From contig NZ_JADHDX010000006.1 in assembly GCF_016820585.1 (NCBI RefSeq), positions 62,001 to 126,000 of the forward strand: a stretch of 64,000 nt of DNA, in the 5' to 3' direction. The position numbers and the translations under genes are program-made. How positions within the stretch are numbered: the stretch's first letter is position 1; each line of letters opens with the position of its first letter. Below are positions 48,991-63,699 of the stretch, piece after piece. The notes beneath the pieces were generated by a model. The model ran no database searches. It was not told the DNA's origin and saw only the letters and a program-made list of their open reading frames with translations. The DNA is from Arthrobacter beigongshangensis (GTDB lineage: Bacteria > Bacillota > Bacilli > Bacillales_A > Planococcaceae).

Positions 48991-49120
48991 ATCCCACCGC
49001 TATATGTGGCGGGACGAATGTGGTTTGAATTTCTGTTCAGGGGGTGTTTCCAACTCCCGCTGAACGATGATGAAGCCTCCGGCGGAAGTCGCGAATTTTT
49101 TCGAGCGGGCTTGAAAAAAT
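48991..49120. repeat. Hairpin-rich stretch ahead of the rpoB copy of the 33-bp repeat
   Basis: Contains an imperfect stem CCCACC/GGCGGG (about 48992-49013), GTTCAG/CTGAAC (49035-49040 with 49060-49065), GCCTCCGGC (about 49075), and ATTTTTTC/GAAAAAAT (49095-49102 with 49113-49120). It may be one composite repeat whose last part is the 33-bp element. No gene seen in 48757-49165. Confidence 0.5.
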
Positions 49121-49151
49121 CCGGACGCAATTCCACCAAGGCGAAATTGAT
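49119..49151 (+). repeat. 33-bp interspersed palindromic repeat, copy 3 (before rpoB)
   Basis: Begins ATCCGGACGCAATT and ends GAAATTGAT; arms CAATT .. AATTG. Ends 14 nt before the rpoB TTG, immediately ahead of AAGGGGTG. Confidence 0.78.
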
Positions 49152-49165
49152 AAGGGGTGAAAGAG

Positions 49166-52699
<3,534 letters not shown>

Positions 52700-52726
52700 T
52701 TTGCCTAGTGATGATATAACTGATTG

Positions 52727-52753
52727 TTAAGGGGGATAATGTTTCCCCCTTAA
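52727..52753 (+). other. Perfect 10-bp stem-loop between rpoB and rpoC
   Basis: TTAAGGGGGA (52727-52736), 7-nt loop, TCCCCCTTAA (52744-52753), no T tail. Possible mRNA processing or stability element. Confidence 0.7.
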
Positions 52754-52827
52754 GTATGTTTGATTAAAAGTGTGCGCTTGCTCGGAAAAGCCAAAAGCAG
52801 CGATAAGACTAAAGGGAGGTAGGCTCC

Positions 52828-55800
52828 TTGATAGATGTAAACAATTTTGAGTATATGAAAATCGGCCTAGCTTCACCAGATAAGATTCGTTCATGGTCCT
52901 ATGGAGAAGTAAAAAAGCCAGAAACAATCAACTACCGTACGTTAAAACCTGAAAAAGATGGTCTATTTTGTGAACGTATTTTCGGACCTACAAAAGATTG
53001 GGAATGTCATTGCGGGAAGTATAAACGTGTACGCTACAAAGGCGTCGTTTGTGACCGTTGTGGAGTAGAAGTAACTCGTCAAAAAGTACGCCGTGAACGT
53101 ATGGGGCATATTGAACTTGCAGCCCCTGTTACACATATTTGGTATTTCAAAGGGATTCCAAGCCGTATGGGACTTATCCTTGATATGACACCACGTGCTT
53201 TGGAAGAAATCATCTACTTTGCATCTTATGTTGTTGTAGATCCTGCGGATACACCGCTTGAAAGAAAGCAATTGCTTTCTGAACGGGAATATCGTATTTA
53301 TCGTGAAAAGTATGGTTCTAAATTCCAAGCACTTATGGGTGCAGAAGCGATTGAACGTCTGTTAATGGCGATCGATCTCGATAAAGAAATGGAATTCTTG
53401 AAAGAAGAATTGAAAACTGTTCAAGGGCAGCGCCGTACACGTGCGATTAGACGTCTTGAAGTTGTTGAATCGTTCCGTAACTCAGGTAACAAGCCTGAGT
53501 GGATGGTCCTTGAAGTACTGCCGGTTATTCCGCCAGAACTACGCCCGATGGTACAACTTGACGGCGGACGATTTGCAACTTCTGACTTGAATGATCTATA
53601 TCGTAGGGTTATTAACCGGAATAATCGTTTGAAACGTCTACTTGACCTTGGGGCACCTGGAATTATCGTTCAAAACGAGAAGCGGATGCTGCAAGAAGCG
53701 GTCGATGCGCTCGTGGATAATGGCCGTCGTGGTCGTCCAGTTACAGGACCAGGTAACCGTCCGTTGAAATCTTTGTCTCATATGTTGAAAGGTAAGCAAG
53801 GACGATTCCGTCAAAACTTACTTGGAAAACGTGTTGACTATTCTGGTCGTTCCGTTATCGTTGTTGGACCTAACTTGAAAATGTATCAGTGTGGTCTGCC
53901 GAAAGAAATGGCGATTGAATTGTTTAAACCATTTGTGATGAAAGAACTCGTTGAACGAGGACTTGCACACAACATTAAGAGCGCTAAACGTAAAATCGAA
54001 CGCCTTCATTCGGAAGTATGGGACGTTCTTGAAGATGTCATTAAAGAGCATCCGGTCCTTCTGAACCGAGCACCAACTCTTCACCGTCTTGGAATTCAAG
54101 CGTTTGAGCCGATTCTTGTAGAAGGGCGTGCAATCACACTGCATCCACTCGTCTGTACAGCTTATAACGCTGACTTCGATGGTGACCAGATGGCTGTTCA
54201 CGTTCCTTTATCAGCAGAAGCACAAGCAGAAGCACGTTTACTCATGCTAGCTGCACAAAACATTTTGAACCCGAAAGACGGTAAACCAGTCGTTACGCCA
54301 TCCCAGGATATGGTTTTAGGAAACTACTACCTGACATTGGAGCGTAAAGGTGCAACCGGTGAAGGAACTGTATTCCATAATGCGGACGAAGCACTTATCG
54401 CTTATCATAATGGTCACGTGCATCTTCACTCACGGATCGCTATTCAAGCAGGTTCGTTGAATAACCCGACATTTACGGAAGAACAAAATAGCCAATTGTT
54501 ATTAACGACGGTTGGGAAAGTAATTTTTAACGAAATTTTACCGGAATCGTTCCCGTATATTAACGAACCAACTGATTCCAACTTGGAAGTTGAAACGCCT
54601 GCTCATTATTTCGTTCCAGGAACTGTAGATGTGAAAAAACATTTCGCGGAAATGGAACTTGTGGAGCCGTTCAAGAAGAAAATCCTTGGGAATATCATCG
54701 CGGAAATTTTCAAACGTTTCCACATTACAGAAACGTCAAGAATGCTTGACCGCATGAAAAACCTAGGATTCAAATATTCAACGCGTGCAGGAATCACAAT
54801 CGGTATCTCGGATATCGTTGTTTTACCTAACAAAGGCGATATTTTGCAAGAGGCGCAAGATAAAGTTGATAAAGTGATGCAACAGTTCCGCCGTGGTTTG
54901 ATTACAGAAGAAGAGCGATATGATCGCGTTATTTCTTACTGGAGTCATGCGAAGGATGTCATCCAAGCGAAACTGATGGATTCTCTTGATCACTCGAACC
55001 CGATTTACATGATGAGTGACTCAGGGGCACGGGGTAACGCATCTAACTTCACGCAGCTTGCGGGTATGCGTGGTCTGATGGCCAACCCGGCTGGTCGTAT
55101 CATTGAACTTCCAATCAAATCTTCATTCCGTGAAGGACTGACAGTACTTGAGTACTTCATCTCTACACACGGTGCGCGTAAAGGACTTGCGGATACAGCC
55201 CTTAAAACAGCTGACTCAGGTTACTTAACACGCCGACTCGTCGACGTTGCGCAGGATGTTATCGTTCGTGAAGATGACTGTGGAACAGACCGTGGTCTGG
55301 AAATCAGTGCATTGATGGAAGGTACGGAATTGATTGAAGGTCTGGATGAGCGTATTGAAGGTCGTCACACGAAGAAGACAATTTATCATCCTGAAACTGG
55401 CAAGTTAATTCTTGAAAGAGACGGACTTATTACGGCGGATGCTGCGCGCAACATTCTTGATGCGGGTATTGAAACTGTGACAATTCGTTCAGCATTTACA
55501 TGTAATACGAAGCATGGTGTTTGTAAGAAATGTTACGGCATTAACTTGGCTACTGGCGAAACGGTTGAGGTTGGTGAAGCGGTTGGTATTATCGCTGCAC
55601 AATCTATCGGTGAGCCAGGTACACAGCTTACAATGCGTACATTCCATACAGGTGGAGTTGCAGGGGATGACATTACACAAGGTCTTCCTCGTATCCAAGA
55701 GATCTTCGAATCGCGGAATCCGAAAGGGCAAGCGGTTATCTCAGAAATCAAAGGTAGCATCATTGAAATTGATGAAATCCGCGAAGGTCAGAAGGAAATT

Positions 55801-56430
55801 ACTATTCAAGGTGAAGTGGAAACGCGTAAGTATCTTGCGCCGTACAATGCTCGCCTGAAAGTTCAAGTTGGCGATACGATTGACCGAGGCGATGTTATTA
55901 CAGAAGGTTCTATCGATCCGAAGGAACTGATTGTTGTAAAAGATGTAGCCACTGTTCAAAATTACCTCTTGAAAGAAGTTCAAAAAGTATACCGTATGCA
56001 AGGTGTTGAAATCGGTGATAAACACGTAGAAGTAATGGTTCGCCAAATGCTTCGTAAAGTGCGCATCATCGAAGCAGGAGACACGGATCTATTGCCGGGC
56101 TCATTGTTAGACATCCATCAATTTGCAGATGCGAATGCAGTCGTGCTGAAAGCTGGAAAAGTTCCAGCGACATGTCGTCCTGTCATTCTCGGTATTACAA
56201 AAGCGTCACTTGAAACAGAATCCTTCTTGTCTGCAGCGTCATTCCAAGAAACAACTCGTGTCTTGACAGATGCAGCAATCAAAGGGAAAACTGACGAACT
56301 ACTTGGTTTGAAGGAAAACGTTATTATCGGGAAACTTGTACCAGCTGGAACGGGAATGCAACGTTACCGTCACATCGTTATGGAGCAAGGTGGAGAGAAA
56401 ACTTCAGCTAAGAAGGTTACAGCTGAATAA
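52828..56430 (+). CDS. rpoC: RNA polymerase beta' subunit
   Basis: 1200 residues. Zinc site [20 protein letters not shown] near the N-terminus, catalytic [12 protein letters not shown] with three Asp for magnesium, trigger-loop region and second zinc motif [16 protein letters not shown] start after AAGGGAGGTAGG. Co-transcribed with rpoB. Confidence 0.99.
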   Translation: MIDVNNFEYMKIGLASPDKIRSWSYGEVKKPETINYRTLKPEKDGLFCERIFGPTKDWECHCGKYKRVRYKGVVCDRCGVEVTRQKVRRERMGHIELAAPVTHIWYFKGIPSRMGLILDMTPRALEEIIYFASYVVVDPADTPLERKQLLSEREYRIYREKYGSKFQALMGAEAIERLLMAIDLDKEMEFLKEELKTVQGQRRTRAIRRLEVVESFRNSGNKPEWMVLEVLPVIPPELRPMVQLDGGRFATSDLNDLYRRVINRNNRLKRLLDLGAPGIIVQNEKRMLQEAVDALVDNGRRGRPVTGPGNRPLKSLSHMLKGKQGRFRQNLLGKRVDYSGRSVIVVGPNLKMYQCGLPKEMAIELFKPFVMKELVERGLAHNIKSAKRKIERLHSEVWDVLEDVIKEHPVLLNRAPTLHRLGIQAFEPILVEGRAITLHPLVCTAYNADFDGDQMAVHVPLSAEAQAEARLLMLAAQNILNPKDGKPVVTPSQDMVLGNYYLTLERKGATGEGTVFHNADEALIAYHNGHVHLHSRIAIQAGSLNNPTFTEEQNSQLLLTTVGKVIFNEILPESFPYINEPTDSNLEVETPAHYFVPGTVDVKKHFAEMELVEPFKKKILGNIIAEIFKRFHITETSRMLDRMKNLGFKYSTRAGITIGISDIVVLPNKGDILQEAQDKVDKVMQQFRRGLITEEERYDRVISYWSHAKDVIQAKLMDSLDHSNPIYMMSDSGARGNASNFTQLAGMRGLMANPAGRIIELPIKSSFREGLTVLEYFISTHGARKGLADTALKTADSGYLTRRLVDVAQDVIVREDDCGTDRGLEISALMEGTELIEGLDERIEGRHTKKTIYHPETGKLILERDGLITADAARNILDAGIETVTIRSAFTCNTKHGVCKKCYGINLATGETVEVGEAVGIIAAQSIGEPGTQLTMRTFHTGGVAGDDITQGLPRIQEIFESRNPKGQAVISEIKGSIIEIDEIREGQKEITIQGEVETRKYLAPYNARLKVQVGDTIDRGDVITEGSIDPKELIVVKDVATVQNYLLKEVQKVYRMQGVEIGDKHVEVMVRQMLRKVRIIEAGDTDLLPGSLLDIHQFADANAVVLKAGKVPATCRPVILGITKASLETESFLSAASFQETTRVLTDAAIKGKTDELLGLKENVIIGKLVPAGTGMQRYRHIVMEQGGEKTSAKKVTAE

Positions 56431-56438
56431 TTCGATAC

Positions 56439-56470
56439 TAAAACGGGGGATTTAAATCCCCCCGTTTTAT
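56439..56470 (+). terminator. Terminator-like stem after rpoC
   Basis: TAAAACGGGGGA pairs with TCCCCCCGTTTTA (56439-56450 with 56457-56469). Confidence 0.75.
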
Positions 56471-56480
56471 CCTTTATGTG

Positions 56481-56509
56481 TTGACAATTTTCTTTGCAGG
56501 TGATAATAT
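56481..56509 (+). promoter_or_regulatory. Promoter of rplGB and the str operon
   Basis: TTGACA (56481-56486), 17-bp spacer, TAATAT (56504-56509). Confidence 0.8.
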
Positions 56510-56554
56510 ACAAAAGGTTGATAGTTGAATGTCTGTACTTTGGAGGATATGGAA

Positions 56555-56803
56555 ATGTCTTATGAAAAAGTCGAGCGGGCAAAGAAGACAATCATCGGTA
56601 CAAAGCAGACAGTGAAAGCGATCCGTGCAGGGGTAGTGACTGCCGTCATTATCGCGCAAGATGCTGAAGAACGGGTTGTTGCTCCTGTAAAGGAGGAAGC
56701 CGCGCTTCATGGCGTCCAAGTGACATATGTTGATTCGAAAGAAAGACTCGGAAATGCATGTGGAATTCAAGTCGGTGCAGCCGTGGTTGCGATTACTGGA
56801 TAA
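56555..56803 (+). CDS. rplGB: L7Ae-family RNA-binding protein (YbxF type)
   Basis: 82 residues, K-turn-binding fold: KVERAKKTIIGTKQTVKAIRAG and GNACGIQVGAAVVAI. Homologous to B. subtilis YbxF/RplGB. ATG at 56555 lies 8 nt after GGAGG; the in-frame ATG at 56549 is too close. Confidence 0.92.
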   Translation: MSYEKVERAKKTIIGTKQTVKAIRAGVVTAVIIAQDAEERVVAPVKEEAALHGVQVTYVDSKERLGNACGIQVGAAVVAITG

Positions 56804-56807
56804 TGGT

Positions 56808-56850
56808 TTTTGTGTGAAGAAGCACAAAGACTTTGTTTTTACCCCAAAAA
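56808..56850 (+). terminator. Possible partial terminator before rpsL
   Basis: TTTGTG (56811-56816) pairs with CACAAA (56823-56828) in a short hairpin followed, after GACTTTG, by a T stretch. Read-through into rpsL is probable. Confidence 0.35.
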
Positions 56851-56904
56851 TGAACCACCTGGATGTGTGGTCTTACAAAACAAGTACGAAGGGAGGAAAA
56901 TCCG

Positions 56905-57327
56905 ATGCCTACAATTAACCAATTGGTCCGCAAACCACGTAAACCAAACGTGACAGGATCTAAAGCACCAGCACTCGGGAAAAGCTATAACAGCTTCAAA
57001 AAGTCAATGACGAACGTGAACTCACCACAAAAACGAGGTGTTTGTACACGTGTTGGTACAATGACACCGAAGAAGCCAAACTCGGCTCTTCGTAAATATG
57101 CACGTGTTCGTTTGACGAACCAAATGGAAGTCAATGCGTACATTCCTGGTGAAGGTCATAACCTACAAGAGCACAGTGTCGTACTTATTCGCGGCGGACG
57201 CGTAAAAGACTTACCGGGTGTTCGTTACCATGTTGTTCGTGGAGCGCTTGATACTGCTGGAGTTACTGGCCGTATGCAAAGCCGTTCTATGTACGGTGCT
57301 AAAAAACCTAAAGTTAAAAAAAGCTAA
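56905..57327 (+). CDS. rpsL: 30S ribosomal protein S12
   Basis: 140 residues; conserved [12 protein letters not shown] start and [17 protein letters not shown], with the [11 protein letters not shown] loop near the decoding centre. The usual Lys of streptomycin-sensitive S12 is present in this loop region. ATG after AGGGAGGAAAA. Confidence 0.98.
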   Translation: MPTINQLVRKPRKPNVTGSKAPALGKSYNSFKKSMTNVNSPQKRGVCTRVGTMTPKKPNSALRKYARVRLTNQMEVNAYIPGEGHNLQEHSVVLIRGGRVKDLPGVRYHVVRGALDTAGVTGRMQSRSMYGAKKPKVKKS

Positions 57328-57399
57328 TTTAAACAAAAATTATGATTGATAGTTATTTAAGCGGAAAAAGCTTAAAAACTTTGAAAGGAGGAAAACAAC

Positions 57400-57870
57400 A
57401 TGCCTCGTAAAGGTCCTGTTGCAAAACGTGACGTACTTCCGGATCCGATTTATAATTCGAAACTCGTCTCACGTCTTATCAATAAAATGATGGTTGACGG
57501 TAAAAAAGGTACATCTCAAAAAATCCTCTATGGTGCGTTCGAGCTTGTGAAAGAACGTTCTGGTAAGGATCCAATTGAAGTATTTGAAGCTGCACTTAAC
57601 AACGTAATGCCGGTACTTGAAGTACGTGCACGTCGTGTTGGTGGAGCAAACTACCAAGTGCCAGTTGAAGTACGCCCGGAGCGTCGTACGACTCTTGGAC
57701 TACGTTACCTTGTAAACTACTCACGTTCACGTGGTGAGAAAACAATGGAAGAACGTCTTGCGAATGAAATTCTTGACGCTTCTAACAATACAGGTGCATC
57801 CGTTAAACGTCGCGAAGAAATGCACAAAATGGCAGAAGCGAATAAAGCATTCGCTCACTACCGCTGGTAA
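57400..57870 (+). CDS. rpsG: 30S ribosomal protein S7
   Basis: 156 residues with [15 protein letters not shown] start and [19 protein letters not shown]. Primary 16S-binding protein of the head. ATG after AAAGGAGGAAAA. Confidence 0.98.
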   Translation: MPRKGPVAKRDVLPDPIYNSKLVSRLINKMMVDGKKGTSQKILYGAFELVKERSGKDPIEVFEAALNNVMPVLEVRARRVGGANYQVPVEVRPERRTTLGLRYLVNYSRSRGEKTMEERLANEILDASNNTGASVKRREEMHKMAEANKAFAHYRW

Positions 57871-57884
57871 TATTCGGCAATATC

Positions 57885-57919
57885 ATCAAATGCGCCTTGG
57901 CGTATTTGTGTTTGCCGGA
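57885..57919 (-). repeat. 33-bp repeat family, divergent inverted copy 4
   Basis: On the minus strand 25 of 27 positions of ACRCAATYNC..AGGC..GAT match the other copies (ACACAAATACGCCAAGGCGC), preceded by GCCTCCGGC, which also precedes copy 3. It starts 15 nt after the rpsG stop, opposite to transcription. Confidence 0.6.
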
Positions 57920-57925
57920 GGCATA

Positions 57926-57948
57926 AACTTTATTCCGCGAATAAAGTT
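57926..57948 (+). other. Perfect 10-bp hairpin before fusA
   Basis: AACTTTATTC, loop CGC, GAATAAAGTT; 36 nt before the fusA ATG; no T tail. Confidence 0.7.
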
Positions 57949-57983
57949 CATACTCTAATCCGAAACGGAAGGAGATCAACAAC

Positions 57984-60062
57984 ATGGCTAGAAAATTCTC
58001 CTTAGAGAATACACGTAATATTGGTATCATGGCTCACATCGATGCTGGTAAAACAACTACGACTGAGCGTATCCTTTATTACACTGGTAAAATCCACAAA
58101 ATCGGAGAAACGCACGAAGGTGCATCTCAAATGGACTGGATGGAACAAGAGCAAGAACGTGGTATCACGATCACTTCCGCTGCAACAACTGCAGAATGGA
58201 AAGCTCACCGCGTAAACATCATTGACACACCAGGTCACGTAGACTTCACTGTTGAAGTTGAACGTTCACTTCGTGTTCTTGATGGTGCTGTAACGGTACT
58301 TGACGCTCAATCGGGCGTTGAACCACAAACAGAAACAGTTTGGCGTCAAGCGACAAACTACGGCGTTCCGCGTCTAGTTTTTGTCAACAAAATGGACAAA
58401 ATGGGTGCAGATTTCCTTTACTCAGTAGGTACACTAGTTGAGCGTCTTGGTGCAAACGCACATCCAATTCAATTACCAATTGGTGCAGAAGATTCTTTCG
58501 CTGCAATCATTGACCTAGTTGAAATGAATGCTGTTTACTACGGCGATGACACAGGTCTAAATGCTGAAATAAAAGAAATTCCAGAAGAACATCGTGCGAA
58601 AGCAGAAGAATACCGTGAAAAGCTAATTGAAGCGGTTGCTGAATTCGACGAAGATCTTATGAACAAATTCTTGGATGAAGAAGAAATTACGAAAGAAGAA
58701 ATCAAAGCTGCAATTCGTAAAGCTACGCTTGCAGTTGAATTCTACCCTGTCGTATGTGGAACTGCATTCAAGAACAAAGGTGTCCAACTCGTCCTTGACG
58801 CAGTAATCGACTACCTCCCATCACCACTTGATATCGCTGCTATGAAAGGGACGAATCCTGAGACTGATGAAGAAGTAGAACGTCACTCAAGCGACGAAGA
58901 GCCGTTCTCGGCACTTGCTTTTAAAGTAATGACAGACCCTTATGTAGGTAAACTTACATTCTTCCGTGTGTATTCTGGTGTTCTTCAATCAGGATCATAC
59001 GTGCAAAACTCTTCAAAAGGTAAGCGTGAGCGCGTAGGACGTATTCTACAAATGCATGCGAACTCTCGTGAAGAAATTGCTGAAGTACACGCAGGGGAGA
59101 TTGCTGCTGCAGTCGGACTTAAAGATACAGGAACTGGCGACACATTATGTGACGACAAAGCACTTGTAATCCTAGAGTCAATGGACTTCCCAGAACCAGT
59201 AATTTCACTTTCTGTTGAACCTAAAACAAAAGCCGACCAAGATAAAATGGGTATGGCGCTTGCTAAGCTTCAAGAGGAAGACCCAACATTCCGTGCGCAC
59301 ACAGACCAAGAAACTGGAGAAGTAATCATCGCCGGTATGGGCGAGTTGCATCTTGACGTTCTTGTAGACCGTATGCGTCGTGAATTCAATGTTGAAGCGA
59401 ACGTTGGAGCACCGCAAGTATCTTACCGTGAAACATTCCGTGCTTCAGCGGAAGTTGAAGGTAAATTCGTGCGTCAATCCGGTGGACGCGGACAGTTTGG
59501 TCACGTTTGGATCGAGTTCTCTCCTAACGAAGAAGGAAAAGGATTCGAGTTCGTCAATAATGTTGTCGGAGGATCTGTTCCACGTGAATATATTCCGGCA
59601 GTTGAAGCAGGTATCCGTGATTCACTTGATAATGGTGTAATTGCTGGTTATCCTTTAATCGACATTAAAGCTCGTCTATTCGACGGTTCTTACCATGACG
59701 TTGACTCCAACGAAATGGCGTTCAAAATTGCTGCATCTATGGCATTGAAAAACGCTGTATCGAAAGTTAACCCAGTTCTACTTGAACCAATGATGAAAGT
59801 AGAAGTTCAAATTCCAGAAGAATACATGGGCGATATCATGGGTGACGTTACTTCACGCCGTGGCCGTGTAGAAGGAATGGAAGCTCGTGGTAATTCACAA
59901 GTAGTTCGTGCAATGGTTCCACTTGCGAACATGTTTGGTTATGCAACATCTCTTCGTTCTAACACACAAGGACGCGGAAACTTCTCAATGGTATTCGATC
60001 ACTACGAAGAAGTGCCGAAATCAATTGCTGAAGAAATCATCAAGAAAAACAAGGGCGAATAA
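57984..60062 (+). CDS. fusA: Elongation factor G
   Basis: 692 residues, five domains. GTPase motifs [17 protein letters not shown] and [10 protein letters not shown]; domain [22 protein letters not shown]. Drives translocation. ATG after GGAAGGAGAT. Confidence 0.99.
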   Translation: MARKFSLENTRNIGIMAHIDAGKTTTTERILYYTGKIHKIGETHEGASQMDWMEQEQERGITITSAATTAEWKAHRVNIIDTPGHVDFTVEVERSLRVLDGAVTVLDAQSGVEPQTETVWRQATNYGVPRLVFVNKMDKMGADFLYSVGTLVERLGANAHPIQLPIGAEDSFAAIIDLVEMNAVYYGDDTGLNAEIKEIPEEHRAKAEEYREKLIEAVAEFDEDLMNKFLDEEEITKEEIKAAIRKATLAVEFYPVVCGTAFKNKGVQLVLDAVIDYLPSPLDIAAMKGTNPETDEEVERHSSDEEPFSALAFKVMTDPYVGKLTFFRVYSGVLQSGSYVQNSSKGKRERVGRILQMHANSREEIAEVHAGEIAAAVGLKDTGTGDTLCDDKALVILESMDFPEPVISLSVEPKTKADQDKMGMALAKLQEEDPTFRAHTDQETGEVIIAGMGELHLDVLVDRMRREFNVEANVGAPQVSYRETFRASAEVEGKFVRQSGGRGQFGHVWIEFSPNEEGKGFEFVNNVVGGSVPREYIPAVEAGIRDSLDNGVIAGYPLIDIKARLFDGSYHDVDSNEMAFKIAASMALKNAVSKVNPVLLEPMMKVEVQIPEEYMGDIMGDVTSRRGRVEGMEARGNSQVVRAMVPLANMFGYATSLRSNTQGRGNFSMVFDHYEEVPKSIAEEIIKKNKGE

Positions 60063-60075
60063 TTATAATTTGAAC

Positions 60076-60104
60076 TTGTTTCTATAGTAAATTACTTGTA
60101 AGAT
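60076..60104 (+). promoter_or_regulatory. Probable tuf promoter
   Basis: TTGTTT (60076-60081), 17-bp spacer, TAAGAT (60099-60104), in the fusA-tuf gap. Confidence 0.5.
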
Positions 60105-60110
60105 ATGGGT

Positions 60111-60133
60111 AGGTGGAGGGCCCTCCAACACCT
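60111..60133 (+). other. GC-rich palindrome at the start of the tuf leader
   Basis: TGGAGGGCCCTCCA (60114-60127) is a perfect 14-bp palindrome, extended by AGG/CCT. It lies 9 bp after the predicted -10. Confidence 0.6.
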
Positions 60134-60185
60134 GTAGCTTCAAAAAAACTAAAAAAACTTTTATATTTTAAGGAGGAATTCCCAA

Positions 60186-61373
60186 ATGGGTAAAGAAAAA
60201 TTCGATCGTTCCAAAACACATGCTAACGTTGGAACAATTGGTCACGTTGACCATGGTAAAACAACTCTAACTGCAGCAATCGCAACAGTTCTTTCTAAAA
60301 AATTAGGTGGAACAGCACGTTCATACGCTGATGTTGATAACGCACCTGAAGAAAAAGAGCGTGGTATTACTATTAACACGTCTCACATCGAATATGAAAC
60401 TGAAACTCGTCACTATGCACACGTTGACTGCCCAGGTCACGCCGACTATGTTAAAAACATGATCACTGGTGCTGCTCAAATGGACGGCGGAATCCTAGTT
60501 GTTTCTGCAGCTGATGGTCCAATGCCACAAACACGTGAGCACATCCTTCTTTCACGTCAAGTTGGTGTTCCTTACCTAGTAGTATTCATGAACAAATGTG
60601 ACATGGTTGATGACGAAGAACTTCTTGAGCTTGTTGAAATGGAAATTCGTGATCTTCTTTCTGAATATGACTTCCCTGGCGATGACATTCCTGTCATTAA
60701 AGGTTCTGCTCTTAAAGCACTTGAAGGCGACGAAGCATACGAAGATAAAATCATGGAACTTATGACTGCTGTTGACGAGTACATCCCAACACCACCACGT
60801 GATACTGAAAAACCATTCATGATGCCTGTTGAGGACGTATTCTCAATCACAGGACGTGGAACTGTTGCTACTGGACGCGTTGAGCGTGGAGTAGTTAAAG
60901 TTGGAGATGTTGTTGATATCATCGGTATCGTTGAAGAAGCAAAATCTACAACTGTTACAGGTGTAGAAATGTTCCGTAAACTTCTTGATTATGCAGAAGC
61001 TGGTGACAACATCGGTGCACTACTTCGTGGTGTAGCTCGTGATGACATCCAACGCGGACAAGTACTTGCTAAACCAGGTACAATCGTTCCACACACAAAG
61101 TTTACATCTGAAGTTTATGTTCTTTCAAAAGAAGAGGGTGGACGTCACACTCCATTCTTCTCAAACTACCGTCCACAGTTCTACTTCCGTACAACTGACG
61201 TGACTGGCGTTATCGCTCTTCCAGAAGGCGTAGAAATGGTTATGCCTGGAGATAACATTGAAATGACAATCGAACTAATCGCTCCAATCGCTCTAGAAGA
61301 AGGTACGAAATTCTCTATCCGTGAGGGTGGACGTACTGTAGGCGCTGGCGTTGTAGCTTCAATCCTTAAATAA
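60186..61373 (+). CDS. tuf: Elongation factor Tu
   Basis: 395 residues. GTPase motifs [17 protein letters not shown] and NKCDMVDD; domains II and III complete, ending [14 protein letters not shown]. Delivers aminoacyl-tRNA. ATG after AAGGAGGAATT. Confidence 0.99.
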   Translation: MGKEKFDRSKTHANVGTIGHVDHGKTTLTAAIATVLSKKLGGTARSYADVDNAPEEKERGITINTSHIEYETETRHYAHVDCPGHADYVKNMITGAAQMDGGILVVSAADGPMPQTREHILLSRQVGVPYLVVFMNKCDMVDDEELLELVEMEIRDLLSEYDFPGDDIPVIKGSALKALEGDEAYEDKIMELMTAVDEYIPTPPRDTEKPFMMPVEDVFSITGRGTVATGRVERGVVKVGDVVDIIGIVEEAKSTTVTGVEMFRKLLDYAEAGDNIGALLRGVARDDIQRGQVLAKPGTIVPHTKFTSEVYVLSKEEGGRHTPFFSNYRPQFYFRTTDVTGVIALPEGVEMVMPGDNIEMTIELIAPIALEEGTKFSIREGGRTVGAGVVASILK

Positions 61374-61386
61374 TTTTAGATTCTTA

Positions 61387-61414
61387 AATCCCGCCCTTTG
61401 TGGCGGGATTTTTT
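61387..61414 (+). terminator. Terminator of the str operon (after tuf)
   Basis: AATCCCGCC (61387-61395) pairs with GGCGGGATT (61402-61410), then T run. Confidence 0.92.
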
Positions 61415-61580
61415 CTCGCGATATCTTAAATGCTTCGATATGGAAGTGTTGTGCTACTCTTGTGCATAACTAATCAGTAAGAGGCTTGAGTTAAATGGTC
61501 TGACTATTAACATACAAGTTGCATTTCAAATCAAATAGAATTATAATAGTAAAGTTGAGAAAAGAAATTCCACAAAAGAC

Positions 61581-61609
61581 TTGCGGAATTCTTTTTTTAC
61601 GTGTATAAT
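61581..61609 (+). promoter_or_regulatory. Promoter of the S10 operon
   Basis: TTGCGG (61581-61586), 17-bp spacer, perfect TATAAT (61604-61609). The 130-nt leader has a CACAC/GTGTG stem near 61650-61686. Confidence 0.8.
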
Positions 61610-61713
61610 CTTTAATGTTGGTCTTTGACTGCGATGAAGCGAGAGGTTGCCGACACACCCGGCCGCTTTGCCATGGCATGTGTGTGGGAAATTTTCGTGG
61701 AGAATGTCTATAA

Positions 61714-62049
<336 letters not shown>

Positions 62050-62092
62050 TTGCTACTAAATAAAACTTAAATTAATTCAGGAGGTGTGACAA

Positions 62093-62722
62093 ATGACCAA
62101 AGGAATCTTAGGAAGAAAAGTCGGTATGACGCAAGTATTTGCTGAAAACGGCGACCTCATCCCGGTAACGGTAATTGCAGCTGGACAAAACGTTGTTCTT
62201 CAAAAGAAAACAACTGAAACAGACGGCTACGAATCAATCCAAATCGGTTTTGAAGATAAACGAGAAAAGCTAGCTAACAAACCTGAAAAAGGACATGTTG
62301 CTAAAGCTGCTACGGCACCTAAGCGCTTCATTCGCGAATTCCGCGAATTAGACGTGAACGGGTACGAAGTTGGTCAGGAAGTCAAAGTTGATACTTTCGC
62401 TGAAGGCGATATTGTCGATATTACAGGAACAACAAAAGGTAAAGGGTTCCAAGGTGTTGTTAAACGCCACGGTTATTCACAAGGACCAATGAGCCACGGA
62501 TCACGTTTTCACCGCGCACCAGGTTCTATCGGATCTGTTGATGCTCAACGTGTATTCAAAGGAAAAAAACTACCAGGACGTATGGGTGGTAAAACAGTAA
62601 CGATTCAAAATCTTGAAATCATACGAGTAGATGTAGAACGTAACTTGCTACTTGTAAAAGGTAACGTTCCGGGATCACGCAAGTCACTTCTACAAGTGCG
62701 CAGCGCAATCAAAGGGAACTGA
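62093..62722 (+). CDS. rplC: 50S ribosomal protein L3
   Basis: 209 residues; [14 protein letters not shown] start and the [13 protein letters not shown] loop reaching the peptidyl-transferase centre. ATG after AGGAGGTG. Confidence 0.98.
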   Translation: MTKGILGRKVGMTQVFAENGDLIPVTVIAAGQNVVLQKKTTETDGYESIQIGFEDKREKLANKPEKGHVAKAATAPKRFIREFRELDVNGYEVGQEVKVDTFAEGDIVDITGTTKGKGFQGVVKRHGYSQGPMSHGSRFHRAPGSIGSVDAQRVFKGKKLPGRMGGKTVTIQNLEIIRVDVERNLLLVKGNVPGSRKSLLQVRSAIKGN

Positions 62723-62747
62723 CCACTAAAGAAAGGAGGAAACAGGA

Positions 62748-63371
62748 ATGCCTAAAGTATCCGTACTAAACCAGACAGGTTCTTCTGTCGGCGACATCGA
62801 ACTAAACGATGCGATTTTTGGAATCGTGCCGAACGAAGCTGTCTTATTTGAAGCATTGGTTCAACAGCGTGCGTCATTACGCCAAGGGAACCATAAAGTA
62901 AAAACACGCGCGGAAGTCGCTGGTGGTGGACGTAAACCATGGCGCCAAAAAGGAACAGGACGTGCTCGTCAAGGGTCGATTCGTTCACCGCAATGGCGTG
63001 GAGGCGGTATCGTATTTGGTCCGAATCCAAGAAGCTATAGTTACAAACTACCGAAAAAAGTTCGTAGATTAGCTCTTCTTTCAGCACTTTCAACGAAAGT
63101 ACGCGAAGAAGACATGATCGTTCTTGATGGACTTACATTCGATGCACCAAAAACAAAAGAATTCGTTAAAGTACTAGCAGCACTTTCAATCGAGAAAAAA
63201 GCATTGATCGTAACTGCAGACTTAGACGAAACAGTAGCATTATCAGCACGTAACATCCCTGGAATCAGTGTTGTTACTGCATCAGGACTTAACGTCCTTG
63301 ACCTTATCGGCCATAACAAACTTGTTATGACGAAAGCAGCAGTTCAAAAAGTAGAGGAGGTGCTTGGTTAA
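62748..63371 (+). CDS. rplD: 50S ribosomal protein L4
   Basis: 207 residues; internal loop [19 protein letters not shown] lines the exit tunnel. ATG after AAAGGAGGAAA. Stop overlaps the rplW ATG by one base. Confidence 0.98.
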   Translation: MPKVSVLNQTGSSVGDIELNDAIFGIVPNEAVLFEALVQQRASLRQGNHKVKTRAEVAGGGRKPWRQKGTGRARQGSIRSPQWRGGGIVFGPNPRSYSYKLPKKVRRLALLSALSTKVREEDMIVLDGLTFDAPKTKEFVKVLAALSIEKKALIVTADLDETVALSARNIPGISVVTASGLNVLDLIGHNKLVMTKAAVQKVEEVLG

Positions 63372-63655
63372 TGGAAGCACGTGATATTTTAAAACGTCCG
63401 GTCATTACCGAGCGTTCTTCTGAGCAAATGGAATTCAAAAAATATACTTTCGAAGTTGACACGCGCGCTAACAAAACACATGTGAAGCAAGCTGTCGAAG
63501 AAATTTTCGGAGTAAAAGTCGAAAAAGTCAACGTTCAGAACTACAAAGGTAAGTTCAAACGTATGGGTAAACACGCAGGCTATACAAACAAACGCCGTAA
63601 AGCGATTGTTACACTAACTGCTGATTCAAAAGACATCGAACTTTTTGAAATCTAA
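63371..63655 (+). CDS. rplW: 50S ribosomal protein L23
   Basis: 94 residues; [15 protein letters not shown] and [14 protein letters not shown]. Docking site for trigger factor and SRP at the exit tunnel. Ribosome site AGGAGG lies inside rplD. Confidence 0.98.
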   Translation: MEARDILKRPVITERSSEQMEFKKYTFEVDTRANKTHVKQAVEEIFGVKVEKVNVQNYKGKFKRMGKHAGYTNKRRKAIVTLTADSKDIELFEI

Positions 63656-63699
63656 TTTAATCACCTAAGCTAGTTAATTATACAAAGGAGGGAACACCA

